From contig NZ_FOCZ01000003.1 in the NCBI RefSeq assembly GCF_900110245.1, forward strand, positions 186,001 to 250,000: a stretch of 64,000 bases of DNA, read 5' to 3'. The translations under genes were made by a program, and so were the position numbers. The notes below the pieces were generated by a model. The model searched no databases, was not told the DNA's origin, and saw only the letters and a list, made by a program, of their open reading frames with translations. Origin of the DNA: Niastella yeongjuensis (GTDB lineage: Bacteria > Bacteroidota > Bacteroidia > Chitinophagales > Chitinophagaceae). Positions 53,424 through 62,016 of the stretch are shown here, piece by piece (within the stretch, counting starts at the first letter, position 1; the number at the start of each line of letters is the position of its first letter).

Positions 53424-53693
53424 ATGACAATGTCGACCATCGGATTAACAGCGGCGCTGCTCACCACAGCAGCTTATGTTCCACAGGCATATAAAACGAT
53501 CAAAACCAGGTCTACACGAGACCTGTCAATTGTTACTTTTTCAATGCTTTTTTTAGGAACTATCCTTTGGTTCGTATATGGGTTGTATATTCACGATACG
53601 CCCATAATTTTGGCCAATGGTGTAACGGCCACCTTATCGGGCATAATTTTTTTTCTAAAAATCGGGTCTTTCAAAAAAAGAAGACGCAGATAA
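53424..53693 (+). CDS. SemiSWEET-type sugar transporter
   Basis: An 89-residue three-helix PQ-loop protein. Helix 1 runs STIGLTAALLTTAAYVPQAY with the characteristic PQ, then RSTRDLSIVTFSMLFLGTIL and IILANGVTATLSGIIFFLKI. Two such chains form a transporter for mono- or disaccharides across the inner membrane. The start could be 53424 or the ATG two codons later (53430); upstream codons fall inside the promoter. A basic tail (KKRRRR) ends the protein. The GNAT gene follows 10 nt downstream. Confidence 0.88.
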   Translation: MTMSTIGLTAALLTTAAYVPQAYKTIKTRSTRDLSIVTFSMLFLGTILWFVYGLYIHDTPIILANGVTATLSGIIFFLKIGSFKKRRRR

Positions 53694-53703
53694 AAAACAT
53701 TAC

Positions 53704-54138
53704 ATGAATTTCAGAGAAGCCTCTTTATCCGATATACCCCAAATGTCGAAGTTACGATTGGCGGTAAAGGAAAACGCCCTGAGCAACCCTGCACTGGTTA
53801 CCGAGCAGGACTATATCGATTATTTGTCAAAACGTGGCAAAGGCTGGGTGTGTGAAACAGACAATCACATTGTGGGTTTTGCTATTGGTGACCTGGAGAA
53901 GCATAACGTATGGGCCTTGTTTGTGCAACCTGATTTTGAAGGCCAGGGAATTGGCCGCGAACTGTTGATTATGTTGCTCGATTGGTACTATACACAAACC
54001 ACCGACACGATATGGTTAAGCACAGCTCCCAACACGCGTGCGGCCGACTTTTATAAAAGTTTTGGCTGGAAGGAAGCCGGTAAACTGCCCAATGGCGAGT
54101 TGAAATTTGAATTGTCTGCCGATGATTGGGGCGTATAA
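53704..54138 (+). CDS. GNAT family N-acetyltransferase
   Basis: A 144-residue acetyl-CoA-dependent acyltransferase of the GNAT fold. The start MNFREASLSDIPQMSKLRLA and the acetyl-CoA-binding motif VQPDFEGQGIGRELLIMLLD (about residues 82-101) are typical, followed by NTRAADFYKSFGWKEAGKLP. Acceptor unknown. It is probably co-transcribed with the SemiSWEET gene 10 nt upstream, though no functional link is evident. Confidence 0.88.
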   Translation: MNFREASLSDIPQMSKLRLAVKENALSNPALVTEQDYIDYLSKRGKGWVCETDNHIVGFAIGDLEKHNVWALFVQPDFEGQGIGRELLIMLLDWYYTQTTDTIWLSTAPNTRAADFYKSFGWKEAGKLPNGELKFELSADDWGV

Positions 54139-54148
54139 GTCATTAGGT

Positions 54149-54177
54149 AAAAGCAGGGGCGAACAACCCCTGCTTTT
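54149..54177. terminator. Bidirectional intrinsic terminator
   Basis: Perfect 11-bp stem AAAAGCAGGGG (54149-54159) with CCCCTGCTTTT (54167-54177), loop CGAACAA, between the convergent GNAT and bioA genes. Confidence 0.87.
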
Positions 54178-54183
54178 TACGCT

Positions 54184-55452
54184 TTACTCTATTGTTTCCA
54201 AAATATTGATAATCGCGGTATGCACTTTACCTAACTCTTCCCTGGTAATGCAATACGGCGGCATAATGTAAACGGTATTACCCAACGTACGCAGATAAAT
54301 ACCCTGCTCCAATGCTTTTCGGGTAACATCCATTCCTATTGTATTCAAATATCCATCGCGGCCCGATTCAATTTCAAATGCCATGATGGTTCCAATAGCC
54401 CTCACATTCTTTACGCGCGTTTCAAAACGCTTATCTGTAGTTAACTGCTGAACAAATTGCTGTTGCTGTTGGCTGATGTGTTCTATTTGCGACAGACAGT
54501 CGGGGTGCAATAACAGATCCATACTGGCCAGGGCTGCGGAGCAGGCAAGTGGATTGGCAGTAAAGGAGTGCCCGTGGAAAAATGTTTTTTTCCGGTCGTC
54601 GTCTACATAGGCGCTGTGGATCCTGTCTGTACAGGCGGTTACACCCAGCGCCATGGTGCCGCCGGTTAACCCCTTCGACAAACAGATAATATCCGGTTTT
54701 TCCTCTACATACAGGCTGGAAAACAATTTTCCGGTTCTGCCAAAACCCGTCATAACCTCATCGGCAATACAGATCACGTCATGGGCATGGCATTGCTGCA
54801 ATAATTTATTCAGGGCGGTGGCGTCATAAATATTCATGCTGCCAACACCCTGTAACATGGGTTCATAAATAAAACAGGCAATTTCATCCCAGGGGCCATC
54901 GTACAAAGGAGCGTCTTTGGTGGGAGCATCGGTAAAAATAACATCGAACAGTTTGTCCTGGAAGGCGAGGGTGAACACACTGCGATTGCTCAGGCTCATG
55001 GTGCCAAAGGTATCGCCATGGTACGAGTGGTTCAGCGCCAGGATCTTATTGCGTTTGGTATTGCCTGTGTTCCACCAGTATTGCAGGGCCATTTTAACAC
55101 CTACTTCCACGGCGGTAGAACCATTATCGGAATAGAAGATCTTTGAAAAATCACCCGGCAGGATCTCCAGCAGGCGTTCGGCCAGCCGTACAGCCGGTTC
55201 ATGGGTGAACCCGGCAAAAATTACCTGTTCCAGGGTTTTGGCCTGTTCGTATATTTTTTCGGCAATATAAGGGTGTGCGTGTCCATGAATGGTGACCCAC
55301 CAGCTGCTGATGGCGTCTATATAGGCTTTTCCGTTCTCGTCAATTATGTAGGTCCCGTCTCCCTTTACTACCGGAATGGGCTCCGGCATGGACTTTTGGG
55401 GGGTATAGGGGTGCCAGACTGCTTTTTTATCTCTTTCAATTAGTGTTGCCAT
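54184..55452 (-). CDS. bioA: Adenosylmethionine-8-amino-7-oxononanoate aminotransferase
   Basis: PLP enzyme that makes DAPA from KAPA with SAM as amino donor in biotin synthesis. The 422-residue protein begins with the family motif WHPYTPQKSMPEPIPVVKGD, contains SSWWVTIHGHAHPYIAE, YHGDTFGTMSLSNRS, the cofactor aspartate in CIADEVMTGFGRTGKLF and the PLP lysine in ICLSKGLTGGTMALG. Its dethiobiotin partner, bioD, is at 13645; no bioB, bioF or bioC is in the window. Monocistronic. Confidence 0.95.
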   Translation of the reverse strand: MATLIERDKKAVWHPYTPQKSMPEPIPVVKGDGTYIIDENGKAYIDAISSWWVTIHGHAHPYIAEKIYEQAKTLEQVIFAGFTHEPAVRLAERLLEILPGDFSKIFYSDNGSTAVEVGVKMALQYWWNTGNTKRNKILALNHSYHGDTFGTMSLSNRSVFTLAFQDKLFDVIFTDAPTKDAPLYDGPWDEIACFIYEPMLQGVGSMNIYDATALNKLLQQCHAHDVICIADEVMTGFGRTGKLFSSLYVEEKPDIICLSKGLTGGTMALGVTACTDRIHSAYVDDDRKKTFFHGHSFTANPLACSAALASMDLLLHPDCLSQIEHISQQQQQFVQQLTTDKRFETRVKNVRAIGTIMAFEIESGRDGYLNTIGMDVTRKALEQGIYLRTLGNTVYIMPPYCITREELGKVHTAIINILETIE

Positions 55453-55459
55453 AGGACCG

Positions 55460-55625
55460 CAAAGGTCTCAGTTTTTAGTTTAAAGTTCAAAGTTTAAAGT
55501 TTAAAGTCGGGGCAGCTTCTTATGTTCTTAGGTTATTAAGTGGTCTTTGTTTTCGGCTGGCTCGCGGCACCGTCGCGGTCTTTCTGCCCGCTGCCTTTTG
55601 CCCACTGCCCTTCTGCTACTTAAAT
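55460..55625. repeat. Composite intergenic repeat element (copy 4, reversed)
   Basis: The modules of copies 1-3 occur on the opposite strand and in reverse order: TTTAAAGTTCAAAGTTTAAA units (55478-55507), TTCTTAGGTTATTAAGTGG (55526-55544), GC-rich CTCGCGGCACCGTCGCGG (55561-55578), then CTGCCCGCTGCC units (about 55584-55617). No gene here. Confidence 0.78.
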
Positions 55626-55731
55626 ATTCTAAATAAATACTATTTCAGAATAGTGGAATAAATAATAAAATTGCATTTTCTACAACCGGTGCAACGGTAT
55701 GACATCGATCATTGTCACCACATAGCTATAA

Positions 55732-56292
55732 ATGGATTATAACAGGCTGGTTAAAGATTGTTTGAAGGGGCTGCCGGAGGCCCAACGACAGCTCTACGAG
55801 CATTTTGCTGAGAGTATGTTGGGGGTGTGCTATCGCTATACCAAGTCTGTGGCCGATGCAGAAGATGTGCTGCAGGAAGGGTTTATAAAAATATTCCGTA
55901 ACCTGCACCAGTTTAAGTTTGAAGGGGAATTAGGCGGCTGGATCCGCCGGATCATGGTGAATACAGCGTTAAACTATCTCAAAAAGAACAGCCGTTACCA
56001 AACCGATCTATCCTTTCCTGAAACAAGCCTGCACCCGGTGTCAGACGATAACCCCGAGGTGACACTGCAGGCAAAAGACCTGGCTGAGTTGATCCGCCAG
56101 TTGCCGGCAGGCTACCAAACGGTTTTCAACCTGCATGCTGTTGAAGGATTTTCACATGTAGAAATTGGAAAAATGCTAGGTATTAATGAAGGTACTTCCC
56201 GGTCACAATATGCCCGTGCACGTGCATTATTGATAACGTGGTTAAAAAAAACGAGCGTAGAAACAAAAAAGGAAACGTATGTCCGACCATGA
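55732..56292 (+). CDS. ECF-type RNA polymerase sigma factor
   Basis: A 186-residue sigma-70 family factor of the extracytoplasmic function group. Region 2 has YEHFAESMLGVCYRYTKSVA, DAEDVLQEGFIKIFRNL and GWIRRIMVNTALNYLKK. Region 4 has LPAGYQTVFNLHAVEGFSHV and EIGKMLGINEGTSRSQYARA. The linker between them is short. It overlaps by 14 nt the gene of a membrane-anchored barrel protein whose N-terminal 42 residues are cytoplasmic. Such a partner probably acts as its anti-sigma or co-regulator, an inference from the overlap. Confidence 0.93.
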   Translation: MDYNRLVKDCLKGLPEAQRQLYEHFAESMLGVCYRYTKSVADAEDVLQEGFIKIFRNLHQFKFEGELGGWIRRIMVNTALNYLKKNSRYQTDLSFPETSLHPVSDDNPEVTLQAKDLAELIRQLPAGYQTVFNLHAVEGFSHVEIGKMLGINEGTSRSQYARARALLITWLKKTSVETKKETYVRP

Positions 56293-57991
56293 ATTTGAGA
56301 AACAGGTACACCAGAAGTTGCAGGAGCTAAAGCTGCGTCCTTCTGATGGGGTATGGATGGAGGTGCAAAGAAACATCCACCAGGGTAAAAGCCGTCGCCG
56401 CATCATGTGGTGGTGGATGGCCGCAGTTTTTGTTGGCATAACCGCCGGAGGCTTTATTCTGTATACTTACACTGCTCAAACGCATACTCATACGACTGAC
56501 GTTGCAAAGACGGCAGTCACTTCCTTATCAACTACAAAACCCACTGAAACATCGACCAATTCTACTTCTGATAAACACACCACTACTTTACAACCGGTAA
56601 CGGAGAAAAACACAACTGGCGAAGAAAATGCCAGCCCTAACGCATCATCACAATCCAGTGCACAGCAACCGACCAATGTATCAAATGAATCCTCTGCTGA
56701 GGCAACTGGTACCAAACAACCGGTTATTGCGGCCACAACCATTATTAATAAGAGTAAGAAACAGGTTCAACAACCGAATACTTATAATCCCGGAAATAAA
56801 AACCGGGGTGAACAGACCTTTACCAATAAGCTAACCTATGAAAAGCAGCGCCATCGTACCAACAAGAATAAGAATGGCGTGCTGGGAACAATTGTTATAA
56901 TGGAAGCGCCCGAACAGGCGGTAAGCAGTACAATTGGTGATATTGAGGTACCCAAACCTGAGAACCTAAACAGCACCATGCCGGCCCGGGTAAATGACCG
57001 GGATAATACTATTGCCACCAACAAAGCAACAGCAACGCCATTTAGTAACAAGCTGCTGCTTTTGCCCGATTCATTGGGTAATACCACTGCGGTTGCCCAG
57101 CCTATTCAACATAGAAAACCTTCTTTGTGGCATTGGGGTGCCATGGCTGACGCCGGTTATTCGCGCATTGCTGAAAGCAGACTGTTCCAGTTAAAGGGTT
57201 TGTTAGGAACCGAAAAATACTATGCTGAAGACCTGGCGGCCCGCAGCAATGCCAGCCCAAGTGGCAACAACAGTACAAATAACTTCAGCGGTACTGCCAA
57301 TAACCAAATGGTAAACTGGTCGGCCTATACCGCGCCGCCAAAGAAAGCTTCACCTATTCAGGCTGATTTCTCTTTTTCTGTAGGCCTGTTTGTTCAACGT
57401 ACTATTTCCCCCCGGTTGAAAATATCATTGGGGCTTGAATACAATTATATAAGTGTACATACCGAGGTAGGGCAGAAGGTGAATTCTGCCGCTAATCCAA
57501 TTGTAGTGAATGTGGGTCCTTCGCAGGCCACGGTGGTAAAAACCTATTACAAATCTGCAGGTACCGATACGGCACAAACGATTAGCGGGAATGCTTCCTA
57601 TGCTAATGCAACATACAGCCAGCGTTATACCTATCGTTTTCATTACCTGGAAATGCCATTGACGGTAAGCTGGCAGATCAACAAAGGAAGAAGATTGCCG
57701 CCGTTCCAGTTAGAAGGTGGTTTTTCCATAGCCAGGCTGATCTCGGAGGATGCATTGCATTACGAAGGCATAAAAGGCGTATACTATAAAGACAATGATC
57801 TGTTCAATAAAACCCAGATCAACTTTGTGGCCGGGTTAAGCGTTGGGTTATTGCAACGCAGCAAACATCCAATATGGATTGGTCCTAACCTTCGCTATGC
57901 GCTCAATGGACTGGTTAACAAAGACGTGTCAACCGGGCAGTATGCCTGGTCAACCGGCATCAGTATAAAAGTGCTACTAGGTAAGTTGTAG
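56279..57991 (+). CDS. Membrane-anchored protein with C-terminal beta barrel, probable ECF sigma partner
   Basis: A 570-residue protein. Residues 1-42 are cytoplasmic and charged (FEKQVHQKLQELKLRPSDGV, then RNIHQGKSRRR). One membrane segment follows (MWWWMAAVFVGITAGGFILY), then a long Thr/Ser/Asn-rich low-complexity stretch to about 260. The C-terminal region (about 275-570) has beta-barrel-like strands: LWHWGAMADAGYSRIAESRL, SFSVGLFVQRTISPRLKISL, GLEYNYISVHTEVG and a final YAWSTGISIKVLLGKL. It overlaps the sigma gene by 14 nt. The architecture could link the cytoplasm to the outer membrane through one chain; this is inference. Families of this kind are annotated only as outer membrane beta-barrel proteins. 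Confidence 0.78.
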   Translation: MSDHEFEKQVHQKLQELKLRPSDGVWMEVQRNIHQGKSRRRIMWWWMAAVFVGITAGGFILYTYTAQTHTHTTDVAKTAVTSLSTTKPTETSTNSTSDKHTTTLQPVTEKNTTGEENASPNASSQSSAQQPTNVSNESSAEATGTKQPVIAATTIINKSKKQVQQPNTYNPGNKNRGEQTFTNKLTYEKQRHRTNKNKNGVLGTIVIMEAPEQAVSSTIGDIEVPKPENLNSTMPARVNDRDNTIATNKATATPFSNKLLLLPDSLGNTTAVAQPIQHRKPSLWHWGAMADAGYSRIAESRLFQLKGLLGTEKYYAEDLAARSNASPSGNNSTNNFSGTANNQMVNWSAYTAPPKKASPIQADFSFSVGLFVQRTISPRLKISLGLEYNYISVHTEVGQKVNSAANPIVVNVGPSQATVVKTYYKSAGTDTAQTISGNASYANATYSQRYTYRFHYLEMPLTVSWQINKGRRLPPFQLEGGFSIARLISEDALHYEGIKGVYYKDNDLFNKTQINFVAGLSVGLLQRSKHPIWIGPNLRYALNGLVNKDVSTGQYAWSTGISIKVLLGKL

Positions 57992-58068
57992 CAAAATAGT
58001 TCTGCGAAAATAACAGGGAGAGGCAACGCTTATTTTCTGACGTTTGTCAGTTGTGAAAAGCTAAACTT

Positions 58069-59334
58069 ATGAAACGGCATCTTATGTCGGGCCTACAGTT
58101 AACCATAACTGTAATGTTATCCCTGTTCTTAACCAACTGCGATAAAGAAAAATGCACCCGATCATACACGTTGTATGATCCTGTTTATACTTCGCTTAGC
58201 CAGGTGCGGGCCAATATGAAAAGCAATCCTGCACAGGCGTTAAAAAATCCGGGAAAGATCTATATATACGGAAATTATATTTTCCTGAACGAATCGAATG
58301 AAGGTATCCATATTATAGATAACAGCAACCCTTCAGCGCCGAAGAACCTTGCGTTTGTTACTATTCCCGGTAATATCGATATGGCAGTAAAAGGCAATAC
58401 ACTTTTTGCTGATTCTTATAGCGACCTGGTGGCTTTTGACATCAGTAACCCGCTGAGTGTAACAGCGAAAAAGTTTGTAAACAATGCATTTCCTTACCGC
58501 AATGCCTATTATAGATATGGCAATAATACTACCGACCCTGATTCTATCAAAGTGATCACTGGCTGGAACACACATGATACCGTTATGGCCTGTCCGGGCG
58601 GTCCTGTAGCTTATGATTATTCTTTCCTGGCTTCTTCCAGCGCCGGTGGATTCTCCTCGCAAAGACCCGCTGGTAACGGACAGGGTGGCTCTATGGCCCG
58701 TTTTACCCTGATGAGCGATTATTTGTACACCGTATCGGACCGCGAATTGTATTCATTTGATGTATCTACCCCGCAGGATCCTAAATACAACAATAAGCTG
58801 GTAATCGATAACCAGACGATAGAAACCATCTATCCGTTCAAAAACAAATTGTTCATTGGTTCAACTACCGGTATGTACATTTATGATGTATCGACGCCTG
58901 GTACTCCGGTCAGACAAGGAACGTTTTCACATGCACGTAGCTGTGACCCCGTGATCGCCGATGACAATAAGGCCTGGGTTACCTTACGCAGTGGCACCAC
59001 CTGTGGCAGCACTACCAATTCCCTGGAAGTATTGGATATTACCGATCTTAACCAACCGGCATTATTAAAATCTTACACCCTTACCAGTCCTTTTGGATTA
59101 TCGAAAGAAGGGAATACGCTGTTTGTTTGCGATGGCAAAGACGGCATTAAAGTATACAATGCAAGCGATGCCAAAGACCTGAAACTGATAAAGCAAATAA
59201 GCGGTATGGAAACCTATGATGTTATTGCCTGGAACAACCGCGCGTTGGTGGTAGCCAAAGACGGGTTGTATCAGTTCGATTATGCTGATATGGCTAATAT
59301 CCGTTTATTGAGTAAAATAGGTTTGACGCAATAA
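58069..59334 (+). CDS. LVIVD-repeat lipoprotein
   Basis: A 421-residue lipoprotein: signal MSGLQLTITVMLSLFLTNC with the modified cysteine about residue 22. The mature part is built from LVIVD-type beta-propeller repeats with the recurrent pattern NEGIHIIDNSNPSAPKNLAF, LVAFDISNPLSVTAKKF, LYSFDVSTPQDPKYNNKLVI, MYIYDVSTPGTPVRQGTF and LEVLDITDLNQPALLKSY. Such propellers are surface-exposed scaffolds of unknown ligand. It lies 77 nt after the barrel gene on the same strand. Confidence 0.87.
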   Translation: MKRHLMSGLQLTITVMLSLFLTNCDKEKCTRSYTLYDPVYTSLSQVRANMKSNPAQALKNPGKIYIYGNYIFLNESNEGIHIIDNSNPSAPKNLAFVTIPGNIDMAVKGNTLFADSYSDLVAFDISNPLSVTAKKFVNNAFPYRNAYYRYGNNTTDPDSIKVITGWNTHDTVMACPGGPVAYDYSFLASSSAGGFSSQRPAGNGQGGSMARFTLMSDYLYTVSDRELYSFDVSTPQDPKYNNKLVIDNQTIETIYPFKNKLFIGSTTGMYIYDVSTPGTPVRQGTFSHARSCDPVIADDNKAWVTLRSGTTCGSTTNSLEVLDITDLNQPALLKSYTLTSPFGLSKEGNTLFVCDGKDGIKVYNASDAKDLKLIKQISGMETYDVIAWNNRALVVAKDGLYQFDYADMANIRLLSKIGLTQ

Positions 59335-59349
59335 TTACATTCCCTGATT

Positions 59350-59946
59350 ATGCCAATAAAGTATTTTTTGTTTTTTGCTCTGCTGACATTGGGATGTGTT
59401 TTTATAACCAGTGCACAGGAGATAAAACAGGAACAGCCAGCCAAAAAAGGCTGTTCCTGTTCCTTTAGTTCTATTAATCAGTTGGGCACAGTAGGCGGAC
59501 GGTGGGGAATAGGGCCGCTGGTGCAAAGTGTTAATGGGGTTCGTTATAAAACCTGGTTTGCCGGGATAGGTGTGGGAATAGATGGTTACAAAAGGGGATC
59601 TTTCCCGGTATTTTTAGATGTGCGGAAAGATCTTTTTAGCAAATCTCTTACACCTTTTATTTATGCCGATGCAGGTCTGCATTTTCCCGGTAAGAAAATA
59701 GTATCGGATAATCAATGGTTTGAAAGCGAATATTCAACCGGGTTTTACTCCGATGCGGGGATAGGGTACAAGCTGGGCGGCAGCAGGCCGGGCAGGGGAG
59801 CTATTGTCAGTGCCGGTTATAGTTACAAATACATTGAACGGGAGTACCGGTATAAACAGAGCGCCTGTGTCAATTGTACTACCAGCTATACTACTTATAA
59901 CTCTTATTTACACCGCATTTCCATAAAGATAGGCTGGCAGTTGTAA
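59350..59946 (+). CDS. Hypothetical secreted beta-barrel-like protein
   Basis: A 198-residue protein with signal peptide MPIKYFLFFALLTLGCVFIT (cleavage near SAQ). A short cysteine-containing segment (KKGCSCSFSSINQLGTVGGR) leads into strands WGIGPLVQSVNGVRYKTWFA, PFIYADAGLHFPGKK and a C-terminal YLHRISIKIGWQL, the pattern of a small outer membrane barrel. Near the C-terminus a pair of cysteines occurs in SACVNCTT. It follows the LVIVD gene by 15 nt and is probably co-transcribed. A perfect hairpin lies inside its 5' coding region (59427-59460). Confidence 0.7.
   Translation: MPIKYFLFFALLTLGCVFITSAQEIKQEQPAKKGCSCSFSSINQLGTVGGRWGIGPLVQSVNGVRYKTWFAGIGVGIDGYKRGSFPVFLDVRKDLFSKSLTPFIYADAGLHFPGKKIVSDNQWFESEYSTGFYSDAGIGYKLGGSRPGRGAIVSAGYSYKYIEREYRYKQSACVNCTTSYTTYNSYLHRISIKIGWQL
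59427..59460 (+). other. Perfect 12-bp hairpin inside coding sequence
   Basis: ACAGGAACAGCC (59427-59438) pairs exactly with GGCTGTTCCTGT (59449-59460), loop AGCCAAAAAA. It begins 77 nt into the gene, encoding the junction between signal peptide and mature part. Confidence 0.8.
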
Positions 59947-59948
59947 GA

Positions 59949-60878
59949 TCACCCTTTAAGGAATTTTACATTTCGTTGTATGCCCTGAAACTTAGCCCGT
60001 TTTAAAGGCGAATGGCGGAAGATCTGTTTAAAGGCTTCTTCGGTCAGTGATTCCCATTCTTTGGTAGTGAAGTTCAGAATTTCGGGAATGGGCGTAAAAC
60101 CGGCTTCGCTGGTTGGTTTGGCAAACCGGTTCCAGGGACAAACATCCTGGCAAACATCGCAGCCAAACATCCAGTCGGCAAACTGCCCTTTCTTATCATC
60201 GGGCAGTAATAAATCCTTTAGTTCAATGGTATAGTAGGAGATGCACTGACTGCCATTGATCACTTTGCCTTCGGTGATAGCCCCGGTAGGACAAGCATCG
60301 ATACAACGGCGACAGCTGCCGCAATAATCTTTGGCAATGGGATCATCATATTCCAGCTCTAAGTCAACAATGAGTGTAGCTATGAAAAAGAATGACCCCT
60401 GTTGTTTGTTGATGAGGTTGCCATTTTTCCCGATCCAGCCCAGGCCACTCCGGTGGGCCCAGCTGCGTTCCAATACCGGCGCCGAATCAACGAAACCCCT
60501 TCCCTGAACTTCCCCAATGTGCTCATTGATGAGTACCAGTAGCGCATGCAGCTTCTTTTTGATCACTTCGTGGTAATCGTTCCCGAATGCATATTTTGAA
60601 ATATGGGGGGTATTGGTTTGCTGGGTTTGTTGCGGGAAGTAATTCAGTAATACGGTTATTACCGATCTGGCACCGGGCACCAGTTTGGTGGGATCGATAC
60701 GCAGGTCGAAATAGTTTTCCATATACTGCATGTTGCCATGCAGGCCCTTGCTGAGCCACTGCTCCAGCCGCCGGGCATCATCGCCCAATTGCTGCGCCCT
60801 GGCAATGCCGCAGAAGTCGAAACCTAATTCGCGTACGAATGATTTTATTTGTTGGGTATGGTATGCTTTATTCGCCAT
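59949..60878 (-). CDS. queG: Epoxyqueuosine reductase
   Basis: Reduces epoxyqueuosine to queuosine in the wobble base of tRNA; a cobalamin and [4Fe-4S] enzyme. The 309-residue protein has MQYMENYFDLRIDPTKLVPG, DSAPVLERSWAHRSGLGWIG, the first cluster CGSCRRCIDACPTGAI and the second CDVCQDVCPWNRFA. Length is close to the shorter QueG form without the HEAT tail. It overlaps the AraC gene by 11 nt as second gene of that pair, although no functional link is obvious. Confidence 0.94.
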   Translation of the reverse strand: MANKAYHTQQIKSFVRELGFDFCGIARAQQLGDDARRLEQWLSKGLHGNMQYMENYFDLRIDPTKLVPGARSVITVLLNYFPQQTQQTNTPHISKYAFGNDYHEVIKKKLHALLVLINEHIGEVQGRGFVDSAPVLERSWAHRSGLGWIGKNGNLINKQQGSFFFIATLIVDLELEYDDPIAKDYCGSCRRCIDACPTGAITEGKVINGSQCISYYTIELKDLLLPDDKKGQFADWMFGCDVCQDVCPWNRFAKPTSEAGFTPIPEILNFTTKEWESLTEEAFKQIFRHSPLKRAKFQGIQRNVKFLKG

Positions 60879-61764
60879 TCAAGATCCTGAATTCATCCGG
60901 TAAATATTCCTCCTGTTCCTGTATGCGGAACTGCTTCCGGAAACCCGATGGGGTGAGTTTTTTTAGTTTTAAGAACTGTTTATTGAAATTGGCAAGGGTG
61001 TTGAACCCGCTTTCTATGCTGATCTCCAGCACGGTTTTCTGGGTATCTACCAACAGCTTGCAGGCATGGCCTATACGCACTTCGTTTAAAAAATCGATAT
61101 AGGTCTTCTTCGTACATTTTTTAAAATAGCTGCAGAAAGCCGGGATGCTCATGCCTGCAGTGGCAGCCACATCGCAAAGCGCAATGGATTCCTGAAAATT
61201 ATCGATGGTGAACTGGAAGATGCGGTCGATGCGGTCTTTGTTTTTTGCCTGGAAGGTTTTTACTTCCTGCGTACTCACTGTTTCGTAATCATGCGCACCG
61301 GTTATAATCTGTAAACATTCGCACAGCCTGATGATGCGGGCAAAACCCTGTAAATGTTCCAACCCGGTCAATAACGGTTTTAACTGCTGCCGGGTAGCTC
61401 CCTGGATCTTCAACCCCTGCATGGCTACGGAAAACAGTTTTAGAATGCTTTTGCTTTCGGGCAATTGCATAAAACCAGGTCCCCAGAAATCATCGGTAAA
61501 CTGCACCACCACGGCTGCGGTGGTGAGGTCTTTATGGGCCTTTTGAAAAGTATGCGGCAGGTTGCTGCCCAGGAAAAAAACATCGTCGGTTTTAAACTCA
61601 CCAATATAGTTACCAATAAAGGCAGTGCCTTCACCTTCCAGGAACAGGATGAGCTCGTATTCAATATGCTGGTGCCAGGGCACTTCAAAATGCGGCGTAC
61701 GGTAGGTGCGCGCCACAAAAGAGGTGTTTTGAGAAAGCGGTAATTTTTCAACTAAAGGTTTCAT
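60868..61764 (-). CDS. AraC family transcriptional regulator
   Basis: A 298-residue regulator with an N-terminal cupin sensor domain (about residues 15-110, PHFEVPWHQHIEYELILFLE) and a C-terminal pair of helix-turn-helix motifs (ALCDVAATAGMSIPAFCSYF and VLEISIESGFNTLANFNKQF, about 200-295). It stands divergently from xylB-xylA across 252 nt, so it may control xylose use, but the adjacent queG is co-directional and unrelated. Effector unknown. Confidence 0.9.
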   Translation of the reverse strand: MKPLVEKLPLSQNTSFVARTYRTPHFEVPWHQHIEYELILFLEGEGTAFIGNYIGEFKTDDVFFLGSNLPHTFQKAHKDLTTAAVVVQFTDDFWGPGFMQLPESKSILKLFSVAMQGLKIQGATRQQLKPLLTGLEHLQGFARIIRLCECLQIITGAHDYETVSTQEVKTFQAKNKDRIDRIFQFTIDNFQESIALCDVAATAGMSIPAFCSYFKKCTKKTYIDFLNEVRIGHACKLLVDTQKTVLEISIESGFNTLANFNKQFLKLKKLTPSGFRKQFRIQEQEEYLPDEFRILNGE

Positions 61765-62016
61765 AACCTGGCTACTTAACCACTATTTTAAGCAAAAATA
61801 AACATATATCTTATCGATTATATTAAAATAGTTTAGGTTTTTGTAAATAAAGTGGTAGGCTATCTGGTTAATATCCAATAATTTCGATTCTTCGATAAAG
61901 GTTTTTGGTTAACAGGCAGCAGGTGTAGGGCCAGGAATCAGATCTCAGTCTAAAGCTTGCTGCCTTTTCAGGTCTTCAACCCATTTTCTCATTCTTAGAA
62001 ATTAGTTAGCTGCCAT

